From Anaerolineae bacterium (GTDB lineage: Bacteria > Chloroflexota > Anaerolineae > Aggregatilineales > Phototrophicaceae): a DNA stretch of 64,000 nucleotides. Both the position numbers and the translations under genes were made by a program. Shown piece by piece: positions 53,226-60,237 of this stretch. The DNA lies in contig JAFLCG010000007.1 of the NCBI GenBank assembly GCA_017303635.1, positions 248,001 to 312,000 of the forward strand, in the 5' to 3' direction. The notes under the pieces were generated by a model. That model made no database searches. It was not told the origin of the DNA and saw only the letters and a program-made list of their open reading frames with translations. How positions within the stretch are numbered: the stretch's first letter is position 1; every line of letters starts with the position of its first letter.

Positions 53226-54368
53226 TTACAGGAGTCCATCAAATATTTGCCGGTATAAGGCAACCAGTTTTTGTTCTTCAGCCGCCCAATTGAGTACCTC
53301 ACGCGCCTTGAGTACATTCGCCCGGTACCGAGCGTTGACCGTGGGTTCCAGAACCTGTTCAATCGCAGCCGCAATCGCCTTCGGTTCCATGGAATCGACG
53401 ACGATCCCCATATCGTATTGCCGAACCAGGCCGGCTACTTCTGGAATATCGCTCACGACCAGCGGCACACCCGCGGCCACCGCTTCAAACAGTTTATTGG
53501 GCAGTGAAAAATGGTAGTTCAGTGCGAACGAGCTAATCAATACAACCGCTGCATCAGCCTGCGCCAGCGTCGGCGGGATCGTCGTCGGGGTCACCGGATA
53601 CACCATCCGTAGTCGATCGCGCCCACCCAGGGCTTCTGCCTGTGGGGCCAGGGCAGGACGCAGCACCCCGTCCCCGATCAACGTGAGCGTGATATCGTCC
53701 GGCAGATGAGGAAGGCAGTCAATCAGTTCCTTTAGATTGCGTCCTTGCACCAGCGCGCCGCTATGAGCGACCAGTCGCTCACCCGGTCGCCGTTCAATGG
53801 GCACGGCGGTACCCAGCTTGGTCAGATCAACCGCGTTCCGCACCACGACCGGACGGGCGATCTTGAGCGTCTCAACCAGCCGGTCAGCCAGTTTATCACC
53901 CACGGTCATCACAGCCGCAGCCCGCCGGGCCAACCACCCTTCCAGAGGCCGCAGCATCAGCAGCGGCCGCCGTAAAGGATACGTTGAATCAGCAGGCCAG
54001 CGGTCGAAGAATAGCTCATGTGCATCGTAGATCACAGGCCTACGCCAGATTCCCGCCAGCGCCATGATTAGTAAACCAATGAAGTCATTACCGTGAAAGA
54101 CTCTTGCCCCGGTCGCCCGAATACGCCCGATAATCAGCGGAATAGCCACGATCAGGCGCAGGAGCTTGCCCCACGAGCTGCGGGTAGTCCCCACAGGCAG
54201 CGGGGGTATCACCCGCCAGATGGTATAGCCGTCCATAGATTCAACGGAAGGGATATCGGTTTCCGTCAGCGCCAGGCCGACCACAATCACGCGCCACCCG
54301 GCACGAACCAGGCTGGCAGCTTCTTTTTGCACCCGTGCATCTTTACGCACACTGTTGTGAACGAACAT
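53226..54368 (-). CDS. GT4-type glycosyltransferase (tandem paralogue)
   Basis: 380 aa, same family and order as the downstream gene: MFVHNSVRKDARVQKEA, VFHGNDFIGLLIMA, VIYDAHELFFDRW, VVVRNAVDLTK, LTLIGDGVLRPALA, FSLPNKLFEAVAAGVPLVV. The called ATG cuts into the first beta-strand; the frame continues upstream with PPADIC, so an unrecognised non-ATG start some residues earlier is possible. Just upstream lies repeat DNA (54391-54413), which may have displaced the original start. Confidence 0.85.
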   Translation of the reverse strand: MFVHNSVRKDARVQKEAASLVRAGWRVIVVGLALTETDIPSVESMDGYTIWRVIPPLPVGTTRSSWGKLLRLIVAIPLIIGRIRATGARVFHGNDFIGLLIMALAGIWRRPVIYDAHELFFDRWPADSTYPLRRPLLMLRPLEGWLARRAAAVMTVGDKLADRLVETLKIARPVVVRNAVDLTKLGTAVPIERRPGERLVAHSGALVQGRNLKELIDCLPHLPDDITLTLIGDGVLRPALAPQAEALGGRDRLRMVYPVTPTTIPPTLAQADAAVVLISSFALNYHFSLPNKLFEAVAAGVPLVVSDIPEVAGLVRQYDMGIVVDSMEPKAIAAAIEQVLEPTVNARYRANVLKAREVLNWAAEEQKLVALYRQIFDGLL

Positions 54369-54390
54369 GCAAATATCAGCAGGGGGCAGG

Positions 54391-54413
54391 GTTTCAGGTT
54401 TCAGATTTCAAGT
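54391..54413. repeat. short-period repeat, GTTTCAG-type
   Basis: GTTTCAGGTTTCAGATTTCA followed by AGTT: three or four degenerate seven-base units directly upstream of the tandem glycosyltransferase genes. Confidence 0.6.
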
Positions 54414-54458
54414 TCCCGGTTACAAGTGGCAAAAAGAAGATCAGTACGCCCCCGAAAG

Positions 54459-54530
54459 CCCCCTCTCCAGGCGGCGCAGCATAATCTGGCCCTGGCCGAG
54501 ACACCGCGCGCCGCCGAATTGGAGAGGGGG
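54459..54530. repeat. long GC-rich hairpin repeat
   Basis: CCCCCTCTCC (54459-54468) pairs with GGAGAGGGGG (54521-54530); inside, GGCGGCGC (54470-54477) pairs with GCGCCGCC (54508-54515). The right arm continues into TTGGGGGTGAGG, a word I recall as part of a dispersed REP-like element in Chloroflexota and other phyla. It lies directly after the dehydrogenase stop and could act as its terminator. Confidence 0.7.
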
Positions 54531-54546
54531 TTGGGGGTGAGGTTCT

Positions 54547-55704
54547 TCAATTCGGCAGCAGGATGATCTTGGCATCCTGCCGGCTTTCCAGGCGCTTGAA
54601 CGCGCTCAGCGCATCGTCCAGCGCCATCCGGGCGCTCACCATCGGGCGCAAGTCCAGTTTACCCGAAGCCATCATACGGATGACATTCTGGAAAGTACCA
54701 TGCCCGGCATGACCGAGTGACCCGGCAAACTGCACACCCCGCACCTGATAATGCTCCAGCGAAAGCGGGGTCGGCTTCTCCGAACGACCAATATGGCAAA
54801 TGGTCGCATTGACCGCTAGCGATGTCGTCAGCGGAGCCAGCGTGTGCATCGGTGCACCGGCTGCCTCCACCACAAAATCCACACCCCGCCCATAGGTCAG
54901 ATCGAGCAAGGTGCTGTTCAAATCCAGTCCCACCGGATCCAGCACATGAGTCGCACCCAGCTTTTTCGCAATCTCGCGTCGTGCCGGGGAGGTATCAAAC
55001 ACGATCACCTGGGCCGCACCCGCAGCCACGGCCAGCGCTTCTGCAGCCAGACCAATCGGCCCACCGCCGAACACCACCACATACACGCCCGGTTGCCAGG
55101 TATGAATCCGATTGAACATCGCATGATAGCTGACGCCCGTCGGTTCCACCATCGCACCCATCACCAACGCTTCATGCTCATCGCCGATGCGGTCAGCCAG
55201 TTCATCCAGCTTCCAGCAGTAGCGCGCTCGTACCGGGATGTACTGGGCCATGGCACCGGGAGTCGTAAAGCCGAGTTCTTCCAGATTATCGCAGTGGTTG
55301 ACGAACCCCCGTCGGCAGGACACGCATTCACCACACCACTGGATTTCCTCCGCGGTGACCAGATCACCCACCTTCAGGTCGCGCACATTTTTGCCGACCG
55401 CGGCCACCTTACCAGAGAACTCATGACCGAGGATGTTCGGGAAACGGGTCAAACCCGGATACAGAATATAGCCATCCGGCCCGGCCTCATACATGTGCAT
55501 ATCCGAGCCGCAAATCCCGACCGCCCCGACCTGCAAAATGACCTCGTCATCTTTCGGCGTAGGGTCTGCGGTCTGACCGATAGTGATCTGCGGATTCTTC
55601 CACACCTGGGAACCCGTAAATATGCGGTGGGTGGCGCGTTCACGCTCAGTCAGTTTGTAATCGGGCTTGGGGGCAAACTCGGCAGTTAAAGTTAAGGCTT
55701 TCAT
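54547..55704 (-). CDS. zinc-dependent alcohol dehydrogenase (MDR family)
   Basis: 385-aa medium-chain dehydrogenase related to threonine/sorbitol dehydrogenases. Catalytic zinc ligands in GICGSDMHMYEAG and ILGHEFSGKV; structural zinc from WCGECVSCRRGFVNHC; NAD(P)-binding VFGGGPIGLAAEALAVAAG. It has an unusual N-terminal stretch of some 45 residues (EFAPKPDYKLTERERATHRI) before the catalytic core. AGGAAA stands upstream of the ATG. Substrate probably a polyol or secondary alcohol; no pathway neighbours to narrow it. Confidence 0.9.
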   Translation of the reverse strand: MKALTLTAEFAPKPDYKLTERERATHRIFTGSQVWKNPQITIGQTADPTPKDDEVILQVGAVGICGSDMHMYEAGPDGYILYPGLTRFPNILGHEFSGKVAAVGKNVRDLKVGDLVTAEEIQWCGECVSCRRGFVNHCDNLEELGFTTPGAMAQYIPVRARYCWKLDELADRIGDEHEALVMGAMVEPTGVSYHAMFNRIHTWQPGVYVVVFGGGPIGLAAEALAVAAGAAQVIVFDTSPARREIAKKLGATHVLDPVGLDLNSTLLDLTYGRGVDFVVEAAGAPMHTLAPLTTSLAVNATICHIGRSEKPTPLSLEHYQVRGVQFAGSLGHAGHGTFQNVIRMMASGKLDLRPMVSARMALDDALSAFKRLESRQDAKIILLPN

Positions 55705-55716
55705 GGTAGTCGTTTC

Positions 55717-56340
55717 CTATATATTGTAAGTAGCATTGTAGGCAATGAGGAATTTACTCCTCAACTCCGTCTGCGAGTGGTTATGCAGTAAAGATACGTA
55801 GGCTAGTAGATGTTGTCGCAACGCTTTGACAAAGTTATGTGGATCGACAACCAAATACCTCATTTTCGGATCATATGCTAGACATGTGACATTATCCACA
55901 TGACCTAAGCCTATACGACTATTCTTCGTCCAAGTGTGGTACATACTGGTTCGAAATTGTTTCCACAACAAGTCCGGTATAATAGGATAGTATTCACATT
56001 CATTTGGAAATACGTCCTTAACACCTTCAACGAATCTTTTTCTTGCTCCCATCTCTTCCCGTTTGGTTCTGGTGAGTCCCTGCTTAAACACTGTCACTAT
56101 CTCAAAATAATTAAGTGCAATCTGCATTACAGCCCATCCAGAATCAGGAATGTAATGCACAATTTCGTTTTTGTGTTGCGCTGTAACACAGGGGGTTCCG
56201 TTTTCGTCCCATCCGTTGATACAACGATCAGCAATTTCTAAATGCCAACCATCAATTCTGGCGTAAAACAAGTCAACTTTTTCTTCCAGATTAGGCGGAT
56301 TTGGAAATTGTTCGTTAGTATGTCTTGGAGAGATATACAT
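55717..56340 (-). CDS. hypothetical protein, AT-rich orphan
   Basis: 207 aa, no family recognised. Rich in aromatic and polar residues (YARIDGWHLEIADRCINGWD, SMYHTWTKNSRIGLGHVDN, QHLLAYVSLLHNHSQ), no signal peptide or membrane segment. GGAG lies five bases before the ATG. Its base composition is clearly richer in A+T than flanking genes, a sign of recent acquisition. It sits 12 bases before the dehydrogenase start, in the same direction. The C-terminal helical basic part might bind nucleic acid or form a toxin-like fold, but nothing specific supports that. Confidence 0.6.
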   Translation of the reverse strand: MYISPRHTNEQFPNPPNLEEKVDLFYARIDGWHLEIADRCINGWDENGTPCVTAQHKNEIVHYIPDSGWAVMQIALNYFEIVTVFKQGLTRTKREEMGARKRFVEGVKDVFPNECEYYPIIPDLLWKQFRTSMYHTWTKNSRIGLGHVDNVTCLAYDPKMRYLVVDPHNFVKALRQHLLAYVSLLHNHSQTELRSKFLIAYNATYNI

Positions 56341-56365
56341 CGAGACTCCACTCTGAAATCAGAGA

Positions 56366-56713
56366 TTAGCGTCTTTTCATTGTCTTTTTAGCTTTCACAA
56401 AATCCACACTCTGAGCAACCCACGGCTCAAGCGCTGCCGGGTCGTCGATCCACTCCGGCGGCACCTCGACATAAGCGCCCATCTCGGTGCGGGCGACCGT
56501 CCCGGGGATCGCCAGCAGTGCCTCACGTGCATCCGGTGGCAGCTTGAGTGCCAGCGACTCCCCGAACCACGCCGCGAAGATGAGGCCATCCACCCAGAAC
56601 CCGGCCCCGCCGAACATCTTCTTTTGATAGAACGATGCGTCCGGGCGCACGTTAGCCAAGGCCACCCGCAGCGCCATCTCCATATCGCGTATGCGCTCGT
56701 CGTGTGCAGTCAT
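56366..56713 (-). CDS. TfoX N-terminal domain protein
   Basis: 115 aa matching the stand-alone TfoX-N domain: SFYQKKMFGGAGFWVDGLIF, WFGESLALKLPP and ALEPWVAQSVDFVKAKK. In proteobacteria full-length TfoX regulates competence; single-domain versions like this one are widespread and uncharacterised. It precedes the AT-rich orphan by 25 bases. Confidence 0.85.
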   Translation of the reverse strand: MTAHDERIRDMEMALRVALANVRPDASFYQKKMFGGAGFWVDGLIFAAWFGESLALKLPPDAREALLAIPGTVARTEMGAYVEVPPEWIDDPAALEPWVAQSVDFVKAKKTMKRR

Positions 56714-56803
56714 TCAGCCTCCGGTCGCCAGGTATTTTACATAGCCGCAACAATCAGATGGTACGGGTGCATTCGGAACTGAAGGTAAATCCGGTCAAGG
56801 TTC

Positions 56804-56854
56804 AAAAACGGAACATATGTTCCGTTTTTCGCTCTAAACTGTGCTATCCTGATC
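56804..56854 (+). promoter_or_regulatory. LexA-box-like promoter module, copy B
   Basis: A 26-base perfect palindrome (AAAAACGGAACAT and its complement, 56804-56829) contains GAACATATGTTC, the consensus Gram-positive LexA box. Fifteen bases after the CCG comes TGTGCTATCCTGATC (56840-56854), shared with copy A. Where A and C have ATGAACAC, this copy reads GTTAGACAC with one extra base, so no start codon remains. Confidence 0.7.
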
Positions 56855-57126
56855 CTGTTAGACACCCTGAGCGTATCACGTCGACAACGACTTCAACACC
56901 GATGAGCTTGTGGCGGCAGAGAGGGTCTGCCACAGCCGCCATAGCCGCCACTTGGAACAACTTACTTGCCCAGAAATCCGAATACACCCGATTGTACGCT
57001 GCACTAAGCCAGTAGCCGAAAGTAATCCACGACCGTTTCTCGGTCATGGACTGGTTTTACGCACAAATATCGGTCGTGGATCATGGACATGTTTCGGCGA
57101 ATGGCTTAGCACTACTTCACCAATTA
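56855..57126. other. intergenic region after promoter copy B
   Basis: No gene. GTGGCGGC (56910-56917) and GCCGCCAC (56944-56951) form an inverted repeat, with GGCAG and CTGCC inside; TGTGGCGGCAG is also found near copy C. The remainder (57000-57126) shows a CATGG-flanked pair of similar words but no clear element. Confidence 0.45.
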
Positions 57127-57534
57127 CTACCCACTCATCACCTTCACCTGCACCTTCCGTTCCCGTGGGCCATCAAACTCGCAGAACAGAATACTCTGGG
57201 AACCACCGAGCAGGAGCTTACCACCGCTGATGATGAGAGTCGCGCTATGACCCACCAGCGTCGCCTTGATGTGACCAGCGGCATCCGCCGGTGTATCGTA
57301 CTGGTGCTGGAAATCGACACGGGTCGGCACAATCCGTTTGAGTTCAGCCGTGATGTCCAGCGGCGTCGTCGGATCAAGCGATGAATTGATGGTGATGGCT
57401 GCGGTCGTATGGGGCACAAACAACACCGCGATACCCTCAGTCACGCCAGAGGCCGCTACCGCTTCTTTGACCTGAGGCGTCACATCAATCAGGGCTTCGC
57501 CGCGCGGAGTCTGTACAGGAATGTGTGTGAGCAT
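57127..57534 (-). CDS. yjbQ: YjbQ/UPF0047 family protein
   Basis: About 135-aa small beta-barrel protein of the YjbQ family, some members of which have secondary thiamine-phosphate synthase activity. Signatures: AVLFVPHTTAAITINSSLDP with the conserved HTT, GHIKATLVGHSATLIISGG and LLLGGSQSILFCEFDGPRER. The ATG at 57534 fits the family N-terminus (MLTHIPVQTPRGEALIDVT); the frame extends to 57612. It follows the DtxR-like gene in the same direction, perhaps in one transcript. Confidence 0.88.
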   Translation of the reverse strand: MLTHIPVQTPRGEALIDVTPQVKEAVAASGVTEGIAVLFVPHTTAAITINSSLDPTTPLDITAELKRIVPTRVDFQHQYDTPADAAGHIKATLVGHSATLIISGGKLLLGGSQSILFCEFDGPRERKVQVKVMSG

Positions 57535-57614
57535 AAAAACACCCGGATATAGTGGAAATTCCGGGTGATTATCCAACAGGTGATGCAGATGGGCAAACCG
57601 ATGGACTGGCAAAC

Positions 57615-58316
57615 TCAGGCGAGTTCAAACTCGCCTTCTTCACAAACGCGGACCACCTGAGCCAGCTCATGACCAATCACCACCCGCTGCCCGTTAAATT
57701 CCAGGGTCAGAGGACCATTAAATGGTGCCCGTTCAACCAGGCGGAACCGTGTCCCCGGTTTAAGCCCCAACTGCCCCAGATAGCGCAGCCGCTCCGAGTC
57801 GTGGCTGTTCACGCGGCTGATGACGTGGTCAGCCTGAGCAGTCGCTTCGCTCAAGGGTTGATCACTGACGCGCGGCATCACCCCTTCGGCGTTGGGGATC
57901 GGCTCCCCATGCGGGCAGCGTCGCGGAAACCCCGCCATGACCTCCATCCGGGCAACCAGGCTGTCGCTGACTACGGCTCCCAGTTCATCCGCGTCGTCAT
58001 GCACTTCATCCCAGCCAAACCGCAGCACGTCCACCAGAAACCGTTCTACCAGGCGGTGCCGACGGATAGCCAGTAGCGCTTCCCGTTCACCCAGGGGCGT
58101 CAGTTGAATACCCCGGTATGGTTCATGGGAAAGGTAGCCTGCCTTCTTCATACGGGTGACCATGCGCGTCACCGCGGGATCAGAAACACCCAACACCTTT
58201 GCCAGCGCCGAGGTAGAGATGTACGGATGCTCCGGGTTGCTGTACGCAATCCGGTAGGCTTCCGCCAGATATTCTTGCATAGCGGCACTGGGGCCGTCAT
58301 CGTCGATGTGGCGCAT
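57615..58316 (-). CDS. DtxR/MntR-family metal-dependent repressor
   Basis: About 233-aa transcription regulator controlled by Fe2+ or Mn2+. N-terminal winged HTH (ISTSALAKVLGVSDPAVTRM, KKAGYLSHEPYRGIQLT), dimerisation and metal-binding domain (RLVERFLVDVLRFGWDEVH, RCPHGEPIP) and a C-terminal FeoA/SH3-like domain (LGLKPGTRFRLVERAPFNG). The ATG at 58316 with GAGG upstream is preferred; the frame opens at 58364. Presumed targets, metal transporters, are not in the window. Confidence 0.9.
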   Translation of the reverse strand: MRHIDDDGPSAAMQEYLAEAYRIAYSNPEHPYISTSALAKVLGVSDPAVTRMVTRMKKAGYLSHEPYRGIQLTPLGEREALLAIRRHRLVERFLVDVLRFGWDEVHDDADELGAVVSDSLVARMEVMAGFPRRCPHGEPIPNAEGVMPRVSDQPLSEATAQADHVISRVNSHDSERLRYLGQLGLKPGTRFRLVERAPFNGPLTLEFNGQRVVIGHELAQVVRVCEEGEFELA

Positions 58317-58477
58317 TATCAAACTTGCCTCATCCCGTCTTTCATAGATCAAAATCGAACACAAGCTGAGGTTAAATATACCGAGCCAGAAAAAGTTTGC
58401 AAGCGTTAAATTTGGTTTTAAGGTTGGTTTTTAACTCAGAATTTACCTGAGTCGGCCCACCTGACCGCCACATTCCA

Positions 58478-60226
58478 TTAGCGTGTCAGCAGATAAGTCA
58501 CCAGTGCCTGAATCTCATCGGGTTTGAGTACACCTGCCAGTTCATGAGCGCCCGGCATGGAAAACAGCTCCGTCAGGCTCCTGGCAGAACCATCATGCAG
58601 ATAAGGGGCGCTAGACCACAGCCAGCGCAGGGTAGGAGTATCGAAGCTGCCGCCCGTTCCCACATCATGCATCAGGCCATCAATCCCGGCATCACCCGTA
58701 TGGCAATCCGCGCAGCCCTGGGCTTCAAACAGTGCCCGCCCGGCCTCAAGTACAGCGCTATCATAGGAATTTGGGCTGGCTACAGGTGCCGGAACATCGG
58801 TCAGGTAATCAACCAACAGGCGAATATCCAGCAGGCTGCCAGTGCTTTGTTCGTCAGCCAATCCGGTTCCAGCCTGCAGCCAATGGACTTTATCATCCAC
58901 CTGCGAAAGATCCGACCAGGTGGCAGACCAGTTGTAAGGGGCAGAAGCATTCAATCCAAAGAGGACTGGGGTATTGCGTGGGCCGCCGGGGAAACCCTGC
59001 CAGACACGCCCATCAGAAAGGCCATCAAAATGGCAATTGGCACAACTTAACCAGCTATCCGCGCTCAGCGCAGCTTGATCGGCCCCATAAAACATCTGCA
59101 TCGCCAGCAGTTCATCAACCGGGGTAACGATGCTGGTCACCGGCAAATCATCAGTGAGGCGCAAATCGCGGGTAGCCAGAATCTGCACCACCCCATCAAA
59201 AGCGTTGTAAATATAAACCAGGGAGCTATCCCGGTTGAGCACAACGCCCCGCGGATTGGATTTCAGTTCCAGGTGTCCCAGCGCCTGACCGGTTTGCAAA
59301 CTGATGACCGACAGATCGTTGCTCCCGGCATTAACCACGTAGACCCGTTCGGCAAAACGATCCAGCGCCAGCGCAAACGGCATGTTGACCGGGCGATCCG
59401 CAGTATCCAGACCAAGGCGTGCTTCCCGAATAAGCGTGAAGCTCCGCAGGTCAATGACATTGACCACCGGGAATACAGTCGAGTCAAAAGTCAGAGCCGG
59501 GTTCGTGACATTGCTGCGCGTCTGTGGCAGGTAGGCCAGGCCACGGGTCGTGTCAATCTCAATCGCCTGTGAAAGACCTGTATCCTGCCCGGTATGGATG
59601 GTTGCCACCACCCGTTTACCCGGCAGGTAGATCAGGCTGACCTGCCCGCTCCAGAAATGGGTGACGTATAGAAAATCTCCCCAGAGCGCCAACCCGGCAG
59701 GCGCATCGGGGGTCGCATATGTTTCAACCAGTGTCCCGGTCGTCAGGTTGATCGCGGCTACAGCGTCACTCCCAAAGAGCGACACATACGCCATATCCGT
59801 CTCATTCGTAACCACGCCGTAAGGCCACAGCCCGCCCAGCGGCACCGTCCTCACCACATCCGTTTCCAGATCTACAATAGAGGCCGTGCCATCACCTCGG
59901 TTAGCAACCACCGCCAGACCATCCCCATTCGTCAGGGCGACACTGCGCGGATCTTGCCCAACCGGGATCTCCCGTAGGGCATCATTGCTCACGTTCAGCA
60001 CCGAAATGCTGTTGCTGAGCATATTGGCCGTCACCAGTGTGCGGTTATCCTCACCCAACGCAACCATATTGCTGCTGGAGAGCCAGGCTCGCCGCGCATC
60101 CGGTAGCGCATACAGGGGGGATGGAGTCGCTTCTTGAGCCAAAACCGGCAAGGCGATACCGATCAGCATCAGCCCCAAAACCGCCAGTAAAGATGCCAAC
60201 CGAGGCACCCGAGTAAATCGCGTCAT
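58478..60226 (-). CDS. exported YVTN beta-propeller fused to cytochrome c
   Basis: 582 aa with a signal peptide (LASLLAVLGLMLIGIALPVL then AQ). A seven-bladed YVTN-type propeller covers about 35-360 (NSISVLNVSNDALREIPVGQ, VYVVNAGSNDLSVISL). The C-terminal third carries two heme c sites, SCANCHFDG and GCADCHTGD, separated by about 120 residues, with a distal WSSAPYLHDGSARSL containing a histidine loop as in di-heme cytochrome c peroxidase-like (MauG) proteins. Likely an extracytoplasmic electron-transfer or oxidase protein. It begins 11 bases after the stop of the giant secreted protein, so both are probably co-expressed. Confidence 0.85.
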   Translation of the reverse strand: MTRFTRVPRLASLLAVLGLMLIGIALPVLAQEATPSPLYALPDARRAWLSSSNMVALGEDNRTLVTANMLSNSISVLNVSNDALREIPVGQDPRSVALTNGDGLAVVANRGDGTASIVDLETDVVRTVPLGGLWPYGVVTNETDMAYVSLFGSDAVAAINLTTGTLVETYATPDAPAGLALWGDFLYVTHFWSGQVSLIYLPGKRVVATIHTGQDTGLSQAIEIDTTRGLAYLPQTRSNVTNPALTFDSTVFPVVNVIDLRSFTLIREARLGLDTADRPVNMPFALALDRFAERVYVVNAGSNDLSVISLQTGQALGHLELKSNPRGVVLNRDSSLVYIYNAFDGVVQILATRDLRLTDDLPVTSIVTPVDELLAMQMFYGADQAALSADSWLSCANCHFDGLSDGRVWQGFPGGPRNTPVLFGLNASAPYNWSATWSDLSQVDDKVHWLQAGTGLADEQSTGSLLDIRLLVDYLTDVPAPVASPNSYDSAVLEAGRALFEAQGCADCHTGDAGIDGLMHDVGTGGSFDTPTLRWLWSSAPYLHDGSARSLTELFSMPGAHELAGVLKPDEIQALVTYLLTR

Positions 60227-60237
60227 CTGCTTACCGC

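Noticed and set aside
44417..54413. Short tandem repeats considered as CRISPR
   Set aside because: Units are 7-10 bases, degenerate and without spacers of constant length; no cas genes nearby.
54844..55689. 281-codon plus-strand frame antisense to the zinc dehydrogenase
   Set aside because: The dehydrogenase carries complete zinc and cofactor motifs; the opposite frame is H/R/Q-rich, as expected for a shadow of GC-rich coding DNA.
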